Assembly (NCBI GenBank): GCA_949317995.1 | Contig: OX439052.1 | Location: 38,317,932 to 38,381,931 of the forward strand | From: Acholoe squamosa | Taxonomy: Eukaryota; Annelida; Polychaeta; Phyllodocida; Polynoidae | DNA: 64,000 bases | Direction: 5' to 3' | Shown: piece after piece, positions 1-12,070 of the stretch | Layout: every line of letters starts with the position of its first letter | Position numbering within the stretch: the first letter of the stretch is position 1 | Program-made: the position numbers and the translations under genes | The notes under the pieces: model-generated | Told to the model about the DNA's origin: nothing | The model's database searches: none | Seen by the model: the letters and a program-made list of their open reading frames with translations, nothing else

Positions 1-1462
1 CTTTAAGTGGGGTTGTGCCCACTGGGTAGTGTTGCTGGACTCACTCTGAAGATAGAATCCAGTAAAGTGTGATCCTATGTATTGGGATACTCTGGCAGTG
101 CATTACACCATAGGTAAGAAAGACTCCTGCAATGGTGAAGCCTGTTCAGGTAGGATCCAGCATTGCCTGACCCTTTTCATAGAGATACTCAGGTAATGTC
201 CTATTCTCTTCTATTATGTTACTCCAGTTGACCCTGAGCCTGTCTCTAAAGAGACTCCTGCACTGTGAAAGTAGGGCAGTAGAGAGGGTACAGCTAGGCC
301 ATAAACAATCTAGAGTACAGGTATTGCTGGAGTATGCCTACACCCTAGGCTCACCCTGAGTATCAAAATATACTCATTTTGGCGACATTTGCCTGAGGCT
401 AACATTAGGCTCCCGGTGAGTATCATTATTTTTTTCTGTGCATATGGCACACAGAGAGAAGAACACTGATCGCTTTGACGCATACTGCACAGGTCACAAT
501 TTGTCTCCCACATGACATGTAGAATGAGGTTGACACTCTCATATTTGGTTTGTCAACTCCACTCGACATGCGTAATGAAGACACGTCACATATTTCTCAG
601 CCATTCACCTGAGTGCTAGGTAATACTGTGAGACAATTATGTAAGGGTCAAGAGCAGTCAATAACTATGTACCAATGGTTCAATCAAGGCAGGCCTATAC
701 TAGAAGGCAGGGGATATCATAGTCCCTCAGGCCTGCAACACTAAGGCACTTTTTCCTAACTACAGAACTTCTACTTGACTGAGGACCTCTATGCAGTCCA
801 TAAGACAAGGGCATGGAGGTGCATGGCAATGCAATATGTCTCTCTGTACTGTAGATACTGAGATTATAGATTGTGGGTTAGAATACAGTCCTTCGGTATT
901 TTCACTGACCCACACATAAGGTGTCTAACATCTCCAGTTGAAGTATTCAGGATGGTGGGTTTCTATTTTGATATTCAATAATAAATGCAAATTTAACAAT
1001 GAAATAGAATTCACTACCATTCCTTGATAGTATTTACAGACCTTAGTGATCTATTCTTCATGAAAATGAAATGACACAGATGCATCAAATGTCTCAAGTG
1101 TTGGTGGTACTTCTTGGTAGTGATTAATCCTGGTACCAAAATAGTTGTTTTCCCCATCTAGTGGAATATCCTAGAACAATCATGCATGTCAAACCATTAC
1201 ATGTCAAGTGCTTTCGACATAGCCGTGACCCTAGTCAACTCACAGATGACGTGGCATTTTAAGACATGTCAAATCATATGAGGATTACTGTGTGCTACAG
1301 TTGTCATGGTGACATATGTGCACATGTCCCAGTGACATGTGCTCTCTGTGTCAAATCAAGTTGACATGGGTATACATGTCACTTTGTCAGGAAGACTTTT
1401 TTCAGTGCACCCCTACATGACTGGGAATGCTGATGTATCCCTCCTCATGTAGCTTTACATAC

Positions 1463-1465
<3 letters not shown>
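1..1465. other. non-coding host DNA, no gene recognised
   Basis: No ORF with protein-like content is visible on either strand. Around 1190-1390 the motif ACATGTCA/TGACATGT recurs many times in loose spacing, which looks like decayed simple repeat. Nothing else is supported here. Confidence 0.5.

Positions 1466-1526
<61 letters not shown>
1466..1526. repeat. (AT)n microsatellite
   Basis: A pure alternating AT run of about 61 bp. It is a simple dinucleotide repeat with no associated gene. Confidence 0.95.
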
Positions 1527-1528
<2 letters not shown>

Positions 1529-2809
1529 ATTGAAGAATAAGAATAAGACAAGTATACCATCTAGGCATCACAGTGGAACTACTTAAACCAGGCCCACATC
1601 CTATGTATATACCTTCAGGTAAGAAAAAAAGGAATACTTACTTACTTACCAATGATGCATTAATGCATAATGCAAACCCTCCGGGAGTTTGCGTATCAAC
1701 CCCAAAGGATTGGTAGGATGCATGATGCACAAATGCATGAGTGGCCCTTACAGGGTTAAACATGCCACGCAGTTCTTTATTGGACAATGCCAATTGGTGG
1801 GCGTGATGCATGATATGCTTCTCCTGTGAATAACTCACCGAGGCTGCATTCATGTATCAGATTGATCCAATGAGACAGATACACTTGACGTATTCTTGAT
1901 ATTTTGGCATGGTGTACTGATTCAGCGGGGCCGGAGTAAAATTGCCATAATTCTAATGAAGTCTCTTGACAATGAAAGACTGGGGACTTGGGGATAAAAT
2001 GTGGCCTACACATATTATGTCGCCCGAGGGTGTCAAGTCATTGTATGCTGTATGAGCTGATTATCCACATGTTGTTCCACCTTGTAGGTCAATAGGAGCT
2101 TAATGCATGTCTCAGGAAGTGTGTCAGTAGGATGTTTTTGATTGTCCTCACATAGTGTTTTTACATAAAAAAAAGGTTATTGTAGGGTAACTACTTCTCA
2201 GGTAGTAATACATATTTGTACAAATTATGAGGTAAAATAGAGTAGACACTAAAACACCCATCTGTATCATTTGTTTTAGTTGATTGAAATGGCAATTATG
2301 GTTTATAAAAATGCAACTGCTGTAGAAGACTCACAACAAATATGCTTGAGCTGGGGTGTGGATGAGGGAGGACTGGGCGAAGGGCTTTTGAGCTATAGTG
2401 CAGGGAGTGAGGAGGGAGGTGTGAGATCCCTCCCCCCCAGCTCACGCAGGCACACTCAACACAAGGTGTAGTAGAGCAGCAGATGCCGAAAAAGAGCCTT
2501 ATTTAAGGAGTTTAATTCTTAGAATTACTGAAAGCTACAACATGTTTCTTTGTGTTGTCCTATGTCTCTGGGTATGGAAAAGTGAACTCTTGTGCAGGCA
2601 CCTAGAAATCTGCATGTCTATGTAATCATCTCTTCAAATTATAGGTCCCATTTTTAAGATGGAAAACAATACAAATTCATTTGCCCTAGATCAAATATTG
2701 ATGTTATAGGAATTCTGATGGTACCTATCCCATCCAAGACAGGAAAATGTTGAAACTTCCTATTTGTTGCTAGGACAGGCGGTTAACTAGCAACAGCTAC
2801 ATATACCTA
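1527..2809. other. host DNA with dispersed ATGCAT-rich and other repeats
   Basis: About 1640-1850 is rich in ATGCATGATGCA-type words near 'agggttaa', a pattern that recurs at about 8330, 12410, 44175-44412, 45455-45660 and 59740-59900. About 2335-2460 is a diverged copy, in opposite orientation, of 54715-54865; both share an 'atatgcttg-gctggggtg' start and an 'agctatag' block. No coding region is supported. Confidence 0.5.
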
Positions 2810-3400
2810 GCAACAGGCCCTTTCCGAGACATTGATCTTTACAATGTCTCAGTACCTGTACCCTTGAATTAACCCAAGGAACATTATGATGCTTTCCATT
2901 TGTTGCTAGGGCAAACAACAACCATTGCCTAGCAAAAGGCCCTTTCCACTACAATAGATTAGTTATACTTGGAAAAAGTTAAGGTATAGACAGTAAAGAC
3001 TTTTTACCTGTATGATGCTGCATGTAGAAGTTCCATACAGTGATATACAGTGACAGCACTCTGATGGTACCCACTTTACTAAAATGGACTGAAGTAAAGT
3101 GCTGCAGCTTTCCAATTGTTGCTAGAATGTAAGCAGTTACCTAGTAATAGCTACTTTTACTAGCAATAGTCCTCTTTCCGAGACATTGATCTCATAGAAA
3201 TTCTGTAGTACCCCTCGAAAAGACAACATGCCAAAACGTTTTGTTTGTTGTGAGGAGAAGAAGTTACCTAGCAACAGCTACTTTTGCCTAGCAATGGGCC
3301 CCTTTCTATGACAAGGGGAAACCTTTGCTTGGAATGAGCTAAGGAATCAACAGTGTGGAAATAACCCCTTATACTAATATAATTATGATACCGAGAAGGT
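2810..3400 (+). repeat. left arm of a long inverted repeat (foldback element)
   Basis: This arm matches the reverse complement of 7700-8228. Shared blocks include the outer end 'gcaacaggccc', then 'gagacattgatc', 'cccttgaattaacccaagg' and 'gatgctttccatttgttgc', and further in 'ttgttgtgaggagaag'. Inside the arm a GTTGCTAG/CTAGCAAC module recurs about every 100-200 bp, and diverged copies continue outward to about 2750 and inward to 3530. No transposase is visible. Confidence 0.75.
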
Positions 3401-5305
3401 CCATACACTGATTTAAAGTGATATTCTGATAGTACCTACCATGCTGAACATGCTGAAACTTGTTGTTGCTAGAACAAGCAATTATCTAGCAATGGCTACA
3501 TTTGCCTAGCAACAGACCCTTTCAAAGACAGAATGAGGGGTGACCTATAAATAATGGAGAGTATGGAAACACCTTCCCATGGATTATGATGTTCATGAGG
3601 TCCAAACAATAATCGAAAATAGTATTTCATCAAAAATGTATTATTGACCAAACTAGAAGATGCAGAAAGTTTATAATGTAGAATCTGAAATAAAGGATAA
3701 AACAAATCTCCCCTGCTACCAGCAAGTTTTTTGTGTGTTTGACAACTCAAAAATCTATAAGTTCAAGTGATAGAATTAGAACCATTTGAGGCTCCCAGGG
3801 TATTTGATGGCACAACAACAATACATTTACCTCTAGGGGCCATGTTCATAAACATGTATTTGTGTGGATTTAATCAAAATCAAAATCTAATGGTCAACCC
3901 TCACTTTGTTAAACCTTCAATTTCAAAGAGCCCTCACAACTGCTTCTATGATTTATAGATTTAGCTAGAATTCTCAGATAATCTGCTTCCTCAGGCATTT
4001 TTCCTTTCGCATTTTTTTCCAAATCGGAGGAAGCAAAGACCAACTATATGTGTAAATGTTCATTGGAGAGCTGGTCATGCGGTGAAGGTCAACAGTATTA
4101 TGGTCAACAAGATATAATAACACACACAATGGGTCTTGCTGTAGTTTATTCATAGCGCAACCAATCATTTCTAACCGTCACCATTGGAAAAGTCCATATC
4201 CTAATCGGGAATCTAACTTGGGATCCCCAGACCTTGAGGCCATTGCTCTACCACTGAGCTATCAGCATGGTGCTTTTCCAAGGAGAGGTTATTTATGTGG
4301 ATCAGGATGGGGTAGGAGAGAATCAAGCTTCAGTGACTCCACCTTTTTTACCAGCCTAACCTAGCCCATTACACATTTATCATAGATCTGGAGAGGTAAG
4401 TGCATTCTCATAAGGTAACTTGTGTACCAGGACAAAACAAATGGTCAAAGTACCCAAAGTACGCTCAAAGCATTAGCATGCCCCTGAGTAAGAAGTCAAA
4501 ATAGGATTGTCTGTGGACATGCAAAACCAAGATAGGCCTGTAATGAGCCCTTTCATGGTACATCTCCCTGCCCTTCTTATATATATATCATTTTATCCTT
4601 TGCAAATTTTCATTCCTTTATTATCTTTGGCTTGCTGGAAGAGCATGCAATAGTATGCATGTTAAACCAATAAAATTATATCAATCAATCTATCCATTTC
4701 TTACTGCCTGCCTCATCATTGAGCATTTGCTAAGCAGAGGCCAAATAGCTGAAGAATCGAGGGCCTTGGTTATTGCTACAGTTCACATAAGAGTATTATT
4801 TTTTACTACTTCCAGACTTGACTGTGCAGGTATCACCATCATGTTTATATGCAGGAAGAGCATAGGGAAATGATTTTATTCATAGGCAACTTGGAATGAT
4901 ATGAACATTTGGTATATTTACAGGTACTTTGTGGGTAATTATAGCTCTTACTAGGGTAATTACGACTCTTGATATTGGAGTGACATTGTAGGTGTTGTCT
5001 TAGGATCAATAATTAAGTAGCACTGGACTTCTTGTAAGTGAGTAAGATGAGTTTGAATTATTTCTGCAGCAGCTTTCTCCTTGGAACTGAGGTCTCAGTT
5101 ACCAAGCAAAGGTTGACAACCTCTAGGCAATCTCTAGTTATGACTAACTCTGAGAGGCTGTCTGAGAGTCACCGACAGAAGTGTGAATTTTGTACTAGTT
5201 CTTTTAGATCACACCAAATAATTAGTAGTACATGTAGTATATAATTCAGACCAACTAATTGATCCCTTAAGGCATTGGGTGACCCTGCAAGTTGTATAGA
5301 TACTG
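3401..5305. other. interior of the foldback element, no gene
   Basis: This is AT-rich sequence between the inverted arms. Apart from more decayed GTTGCTAG modules (to about 3530) and a tRNA-like stretch at about 4190-4270, I see nothing coding. The short ORFs here have no protein-like composition. Confidence 0.45.
4190..4268 (-). repeat. tRNA-derived sequence (SINE head or tRNA pseudogene)
   Basis: Read on the minus strand, this contains TAGCTCAGTGGTAGAGCA, a canonical D-arm/A-box. It is followed about 30 nt later by AAGTTAGATTCCCG, a degenerate B-box/T-arm. The acceptor stem does not pair convincingly, so this is a tRNA-derived repeat or relic and not a functional tRNA. Confidence 0.55.
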
Positions 5306-5399
5306 CCCAGCAAATTGTCGTTATCTGTCGCCATGATTGGTCATCAATGGTGACTCCCTTTTGAGTGATAACTCACTGCGTCATCTTTCGCCACTGTGT

Positions 5400-6140
5400 G
5401 TTAGTCTCACATGGCATGGCGATGTATCACAACAGTCGCCAACATGATCTCACTCACTGCGTGAGTATGTGCCACCCCTTGACATCCCTCACAAGGTATG
5501 GTGACTTATCACCACCATCGCCAACATGGATCTAACTCACTGCGTGAGTATGTGCCACTGCCTGTCAACCCTCACTCAGAATGGCAGCTTATCACAACCA
5601 TCGCCAACATGGATCTGACTCACTGTGTGATAATGTGCCACTCCAAGTCAGTTTTCACTCAGAATGGTGACTTATCACCAACATGGCTAATATGGATCTC
5701 CACCCTGCATGAGTATGCGCCACTCCCAGTCAACTCTCACTCAGAATGGCAGCTTATCACCACCATCGCCAACATGGATCTCACTCACTCCGTCAGTATG
5801 TGCCACTGTCTGTCAACTCTCACTAGGAATAGTGACTTGTCACCTGCATTGCCACATGGCTCTCACTCACTGCGTGAGTTTGTGTCACTCCTAGTTAATC
5901 TTCTCTCAAAATGGCGACTTATCACCACCATCGCTGACATGGATGTCACTCATTGTGTGAGTGTGTGCCATTGTTATCAACTCTTACACAAAATGGCGAC
6001 TTATCACCACCATTGCCAACATTAGTCTCATTCAATGCGTGAATTTGTGTCACTCCAAGTCAATGCTCTCTGAGGATTGCATCATCTGTCACTCACTCTC
6101 ACTCAGAATGGCAACTTATCACCACCATTGCCAAAGTTGT
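5400..6140 (+). repeat. tandem array, ~85-bp unit
   Basis: About eight to nine diverged units. The unit pattern is GGCGACTTATCACCACCAT, then CGCCAACATGGATCTCACTC, then ACTGCGTGAGTATGTGCCAC, then GTCAACTCTCACTCAGAAT. A 175-codon reading frame runs through part of it, but that follows from the repeat composition and is not a gene. Confidence 0.85.
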
Positions 6141-6496
6141 TGAGACAGCACCACTGTTCAACATGTAGCCTATCTAGGAAGTCCCATACGTATCAAATGT
6201 GCTCTTTTCACACTGATTTTCATGTAGTACTTCAGAGTTGAATCAAACAAGATTATAAAGAGAAAATATCTATTGAATTTAGATAGAGGTATCTCTAAAA
6301 TGGAAGCAACTTTCCATAAACACCTTTTCTCTGGTTACAGGAAAAATACATAGGGCAATATCTACGTGAACACCTTGTCTGTGGTTAGAGGGAAGATACA
6401 TATGACAATACCTTCTCTGGCAAATTATACTTTGATCTGGCACATGTGAGGCTGCATGATTACCAATGTTGATGATCATGAGCTTTTCATCTAACA

Positions 6497-6990
6497 AGGT
6501 GAGTGATCACCAGTGTCGCCATCACTGGTGAGTCTGAGTGATCACCACTCTTGCCATCCATGGTGAACCTGCGCTATGACGTGGTGCGCATTTCATCTAG
6601 CGAGGTGAGTGATCAACCCGCCTTGCCATCCCTGCTGAGTGTGAGTCATCACGATCCTCGCCAACCATGGTGAACGTGTGCTATGGCATGGTGTGCATTT
6701 CATCTAGTGAGGCGAGTGACCACCCGAGTGACCATCCCCGTGAGTGTGAGTGATCACGATCCTTGCCATTCATGGTGAACATGCGTTATGACATGGTGTG
6801 CGTCTCATCTAGCGAAGTGAGTGATCACTCATGTCGCCATCCCTGGTGAGGATGAGTGATCACTCATGTTGCCATCCCTGGTGAGGATGAGTGATCACCA
6901 TCCTCGCCATCTGAGGTGAGGCCATTGCTATTCCTAGTGATCTTGTGCTATAGTGACGTGGTGTTCCATCTAGCGACATGTGTGAGCCAC
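6497..6990 (+). repeat. tandem array, ~107-bp unit
   Basis: About four diverged units. Each starts GTGAGTGATCACC, continues with GCCATCCCTGGTGAG and GTGCTATGACGTGGTG, and ends CATTTCATCTAGCGAGG. The last unit has an extra internal duplication of the GATGAGTGATCAC segment. The TGAGTGATCAC word links it loosely to the neighbouring ~85-bp array. Confidence 0.8.
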
Positions 6991-7029
6991 TTCCCACAGG
7001 TTGACGAGGAGTCAAGACAATTTGCTGGG

Positions 7030-7699
7030 TGATCACTGAGGTACTTTAATGGACAGAGAAAGACTTCCCTGATTAGACTTCCCTCATCAAATGCTCCCAG
7101 TATGTGAAAATGGGACACGATGTGCAATATGTCACAGCATACAAAGATCAGGGGATTCCCTAAGAGTCACTGTCCATGGAATTACAGGTCAGGGAAGGTT
7201 ATTACAAGGTCACTGCAGTGCAAAGAACAAAAACTTTGCAGTTACCAGTGCTTTTCAGACACTCACTGCTTTTCAGACACTATATAAATAATCTGTACCC
7301 ATCTGTGCCCATGGTATAAGCAGGGTATACATACTAGGCAACATCCCTTCTCACAATACCAGGGCATTGTAAGGGAGATTTACTTCTTCCTTTCCTAGAG
7401 AATATTTGCCAAGAATGACTTCTCACTTTAAGGGTAAAAGAGACAAAGAATTGTCCAAACAACAACAATTTGCGTCTTCAAGAACCATCCAGAGCCGAAG
7501 AAGGGGATTCTACTAAAAGGCACACACAGGGCTTGATTTTAGGTAGTTTAGTACCATTCTATAGTATGATACCCTCTATATAGCACCACAAAAAAATTGA
7601 CTGCAAATCTCTCTAGGAGTCAGTCCTCATAAAGTCTGGACTTTATATGCGAGGTTTTATAGTATATATAGTTCTGTTCCTCTACAGTCTTTAGCATCA
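7030..7699. other. foldback interior, no gene
   Basis: I see no coding sequence, RNA gene or clear repeat in this stretch. Confidence 0.4.
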
Positions 7700-8228
7700 A
7701 TAGTATATTTGTGACAAAATGCCATGTTATATTAGTACGATCTCAGTATACCACATTAATAAAAAGTTTTTCCATACTGTCTATTCCTAAGTTTATTCCA
7801 AGCATAGCTCTTTACTTGTCATAGGAAGGGCACATTACTAGGCAAAAGCAGATGTTGCTATGTTATTACTTCTCCTCACAACAAATGGAAAGCCTCTGCA
7901 TGTTCCTTCAGTCCATTTAAGGGGGGCAGATACCATGAATCAGGAAGTTCCTGTTGCTAGGCGAAAGTACCCATTGCTAGGTAATTTCATGTCCTAGCAA
8001 CAGATAAAGGTATCAGCACTTTTGATGAAAGGTTGTTTCCTTACTGTGTATGTTTTAACCCATTCCAAGTGTAGCTCACTGTTGTATTGGAAAGGTCATT
8101 TTGCTAGACAATGGTAGCTGCTTGCCCTAGCAACAAATGGAAAGCATCATTATGTTCCTTGGGTTAATTCAAGGGTGTAGGTTCTATGAGACATTGTATA
8201 GATCAATGTCTCGAAAAGGGCCTGTTGC
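7700..8228 (-). repeat. right arm of the long inverted repeat (foldback element)
   Basis: The reverse complement matches 2810-3400, with the outer ends GCAACAGGCCC at 2810 and GGGCCTGTTGC ending at 8228. Outside these points the two flanks no longer match, so the element spans about 2810-8228. The arms differ by many substitutions and indels, which indicates an old insertion. Confidence 0.75.
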
Positions 8229-9520
8229 ATAATGTGCCATTACATAATGCAAACTAGTCATGGCAATTCAATTTGCCAGGCCTGTATTATTATAATCCTC
8301 ACCTTTGTGGGTTAATATACTCTTGAAGGGATGGTATGCATAATGCATGATGTACATAAACAGAGTGCTAGCAATTTTGTAACACAAACTTGGAAGACAA
8401 AGGAACATAAAGCTGGAAGTCATTTCTTAACCCACTATGACTGTGGTCCTTCAAATTAATCACATTTACAGTGTAATAAACCAGTACGATTGCTAGTGCT
8501 CTACTTAATCTTATGTAATTACTGCAATCATACAGAGCAGTTGTAGGGTAGTACCTACGATCACTCCTGTATCACAGGGAGTTTAAATCATAGTGGCCAT
8601 GTGTAGTCGAAGTAGCATCCAGCAAGCATAATCTGACCTTTCACCGGCTGTCATTCACTGAAGGATAGCATAAACCATTATCCTTAGGGTTGTTGTTTTT
8701 TTCTAGTTCTATAGTGTGCTTGGAGTATTTTTTATCTTGGTTCACCTTTCCCTAAATGAATCAAATGTCATTATCACAGCATACTGGTTGCTGATGGGCA
8801 GCGGCCATCTTCCGCATGACATAATGACCTCATCCAATCATGTGACCCCGTAAACTCGTCAAGGGGCTAGTGATGTTACCAACAAGCCCACTGGCGGTGA
8901 CAGGGCATTCACAGGGGTTGACCTTTAAGGGGTTACCAGGAGGCCATTTTTCTTAACAGGCTACGACTGCTAATTTTCAAATTATAGTGGGAACCCTTGT
9001 CTTAGTGACAATACGGTCCAACAGTTTTGGTCATATAGCAGCTGCAGCACTACAACTTCCCTACCAAACTCTATGTAATTGCTACATAAGTGCTGATTGT
9101 ACAGAACAGTCATAGGGCAGTAGCTACGATCGCTGTCACTAGGTTTTTGGTTGCTAAGTCTGGTGGTTGTATGCAGTCGTAGCACCTTGGGAAATGGCCT
9201 CCATAACCTTGTGTGGTGAGCTGGATGAATCCAGAATGATTGACAGGAACATATTGGACATGACCATGCACATGTAGCACCACATGTGACATGCAACCCT
9301 CCAGAACAGTGGGTGGGAGAAGCTGTACATGGAAAGGCTAAGCCTTTATTCGAATAGCAAAGTCACGTCACCTGTGGGAGCATCCAAGCTACATCGCTTG
9401 TGCAGTGAACAGTTTCTTTTTCCAAAATAATTTTTATTTATAATGTTAAAAAGCAAGCAGAAAGGGATTGAGTCAAGAAGCTTATACTGTACAATCATTG
9501 ATTGAGTTGAATATTTTCCT
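8229..9520. other. host DNA with dispersed repeats, no gene
   Basis: Two related segments, about 8490-8640 and 9070-9230, share 'gtaatt-ct-cat', 'gtagggtagtacctacgatc'-type and 'tgtagtcg' blocks. A third relative lies near 46260-46440. The 104-codon frame at 8982-9296 (minus) is part of this repeat. No gene is supported. Confidence 0.45.
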
Positions 9521-9566
9521 TTTTCTAAGTAATCCCCAAAATAATCCTCCATCAAGGATGGCAGCT
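9521..9566 (+). repeat. direct repeat copy 1 (copia leader plus start codon)
   Basis: These 46 bp recur at 12025-12070 with one mismatch. The repeat ends in ATGGCAGCT, which here forms the first codons of the copia-type gag. Confidence 0.8.
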
Positions 9567-11140
9567 TCCACCCTCACAGGTAATGCGCCCAGGCACTTGA
9601 TCTTTGATGGTGATGAGAGCAGATATGGACTTTGGGAAGTTAGATTTTTGAGTCATTGCAGAAAATTGAAATTGTTGGAAACAGTATAGCAGCTGCAGAC
9701 AAAAATGCTGAGGCTTTTGCAGTTTTTGGATGACAGGACCTTATCCCTTATCATTAGAGATGCTAAGGATTATGGCAGACAGGCTCTTAAAATTCTCAGA
9801 GACCACTACATAGGTAAAAGTAAGCCCAGGGTTATCTCCCTATACACTGAACTGACATTACTGAGAATAGGTACTGATGAGTGTATCACCGACTATGTCA
9901 TCTGTGTGGAGACCGCTTCAAATGCACTGAAAAAAGCAGGGGAAGATGGGAGTGACAGTTTACTTATTGCTATGGTTCGGAAAGGTCTTCCAGCTGACTA
10001 TAATACTTTTGGAACTGTTATCAGCCAAAAGGATGACCAGAGGCTCAGTGACTTTTAAGTGGCACTTAGAAATTTTGAGGGGACAGAAAAGTGCCGGTCG
10101 AGTGACACATAGCCCAAACAGGAGAATGTGATGAAAACCGTGTTGGATGCCGGGAATAGCGACAGCCCCTGCAAACACAGTTATACATGTTATGCATGTG
10201 GTAAACCAGGACAGGTCTTTCGAGTGTAAAAACAAAAAGCAGGGTAACAAGTGGTGCAATAACTGTAAAACCAAAACTCACTACATTAATCAGTGTAGAA
10301 AGAAAGACTCGCCTAAGGTAGCCAGCGACGATAGTGCGAAGCAAGGACAGTCATTTGCACTGAAGTTTAGAATAGATTATACTGATGTTTGTAATCCCAC
10401 TAGCCTGTACAGTTTATTGGTTGATTTTGGTGCGACTACTCATATTGTTACTGGAAAATTCCAAATTTGTACAATTTGATGATAGTAAAACTTCATTCCA
10501 GAGAAGAAATACATAGAGTTGGCGGATGGCATCCGTACAAACGGTGTTGTGGGAGGTAAAGGTACAGCCAGTGTACTAATTGAGGACAGTGAAGGTAGGC
10601 CACACAACATTCTTTTGGAGAATGTCCTCTATGTCCCATCCTATAAACAGGATATATTTTCAGTGCAAGTGGCGATTGATGTTGTATATTGTGATCTTGC
10701 AGGCCCAATTGACCATACAGTAAAAGATGGTTTCAAGTATGCCTTATCTTTTGTAGATGACTTTTCAGGGGTAAACATGGTTTATTTTCTGAAGCAGAAG
10801 AGCAACACCGTAACAGCAACAGACAAGTTCCTTGCTGACTGTGCTCCATACGGTGAGGTGAAATGTATTCATTCTAACAATGGGGGAGAATTTACAAGTG
10901 AAAATTTTTAAAATCTATTGATAAAATATCAGATCAGACATGAGAAAACAGCTACCTATTCACCTCACCAAAGTGGTACTGTTGAAAGACCATGGTGCAC
11001 AATATTTGAAATGGCAAGATGGGTCAAATTCAGAGAAAGTACAACAGGGGGGGAAAAGTGGTTCCTCACCTTCATATAGCTACAGAATGATATATAGCTC
11101 ACTTAATCTTGTCTTCCCTGGTGTCATTTAAGAGATAACC
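9558..11140 (+). pseudogene. decayed Ty1/copia-type gag-pol fragment
   Basis: Starting at ATG 9558, broken frames resemble, in order, a copia Gag (9558-10070, with a stop and frameshift near 9687), two CCHC zinc knuckles (about 10180-10300), a protease and an integrase (10672-11140). The first knuckle is frameshifted; the second reads C-x2-C-x4-H-x4-C. The protease active site reads DFGAT instead of the usual DSGAT. In the integrase core a conserved S-D-N-G-G-E-F motif reads S-N-N-G-G-E-F, so a catalytic Asp is Asn. The segment between protease and integrase is deleted, and reverse transcriptase, RNase H and recognisable LTRs are absent. It is a dead, internally deleted relic. Confidence 0.85.
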
Positions 11141-12024
11141 CTTAAATGCTTTCAGAAAATTATTAGTTTAGGTCTGTCGGGCAAATATTTTTTAAGTAAG
11201 TGGGTCGTAAAGTTCAAAATTCACTCAGTGAGGCGTCCGAGGCGATAACTAAAAAGTGCCAATAAATGCATAAATGATATCTATACAATATCTTTAATAC
11301 CCTCCATCAAAAGCTTCTATAGGGGTGCTAAGTTGACAGAAATATCTTTAAGACAGGCCAACTATTTTCTGATTAATAGAGAAAAATCAGTTGTGGACTG
11401 AGTTTCCGTCGTGCATGCCTCATTAATGTCTCGGACAACTCACCAACATCATGTTATATATGGCAGATAGATCTATAGTGTTGATATATGTGGCAGTAGT
11501 GAACAACATTAAATAATTAATGTTTCTCATACATGTTTGATGATGCTTGATACTACTGGGGTTCATAACAGGGTGGCAGAAATATTGAGGCATCCAAGAC
11601 ATTAACTCATTTTTCAAATATTTTACTACTGTGGGCTCCAAAAAAAACAGGATTGTCTTAATTATTGTTTATCCAGATGAGACACAAATTGGCCTGGTGG
11701 AGAAAGGATGTGGAAGTGATATTAAGACATGTTTTCATGATCTAAAACTGGTGTAGACTCAGGATAGTGTAAACAAAAATATGATATTGAACTGTTATTT
11801 TCAAAGACACCATTTATAGTCAAAATGCTTGAAAGATGATGGTCTATTGACATAAATTCAAGTGTTGACTCTTTTGTGTTGAACTTTATTGATTAAAAGG
11901 GTTGTGAAGATTTTAACTAGGTGTAGCATGGCATATGGAATCTTTCCAGTGTTTTGAGGCGTCCAAGACATTAACTATTTTTATGTATTCAGGCAGTGTC
12001 ATGTAATTATGGTTTGATATTTTT
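11141..12024. other. AT-rich DNA between copia relic and second leader copy
   Basis: I see no reverse transcriptase or other coding similarity. This may be degraded retrotransposon 3' sequence or unrelated host DNA; I cannot tell which. Confidence 0.35.
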
Positions 12025-12070
12025 TTTTCTAAGTAATCCCCAAAGTAATCCTCCATCAAGGATGGCAGCT
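12025..12070 (+). repeat. direct repeat copy 2 (copia leader)
   Basis: Matches 9521-9566 at 45 of 46 positions, including ATGGCAGCT. No gag reading frame follows it, so it is either a second truncated element or the remains of a duplicated end. Confidence 0.8.

Larger units (their letters stand above)
5306..7029. repeat. tandem-array block bounded by a 14-bp perfect inverted repeat
   Basis: CCCAGCAAATTGTC at 5306-5319 is repeated exactly, inverted, at 7016-7029. Between these ends lie two different tandem arrays (about 5400-6140 and 6497-6990). The arrangement resembles a foldback or satellite-bearing non-autonomous DNA transposon nested inside the larger 2810-8228 inverted repeat. No clear target-site duplication was found. 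Confidence 0.5.

Noticed and set aside
4190..4268. Functional tRNA gene
   Set aside because: A-box and B-box are recognisable but stems do not pair well, so it is listed as a tRNA-derived repeat.
5498..6025. 175-codon open frame rich in His and repeats
   Set aside because: It is the translation of the ~85-bp tandem array; the frame is open by repeat composition only.
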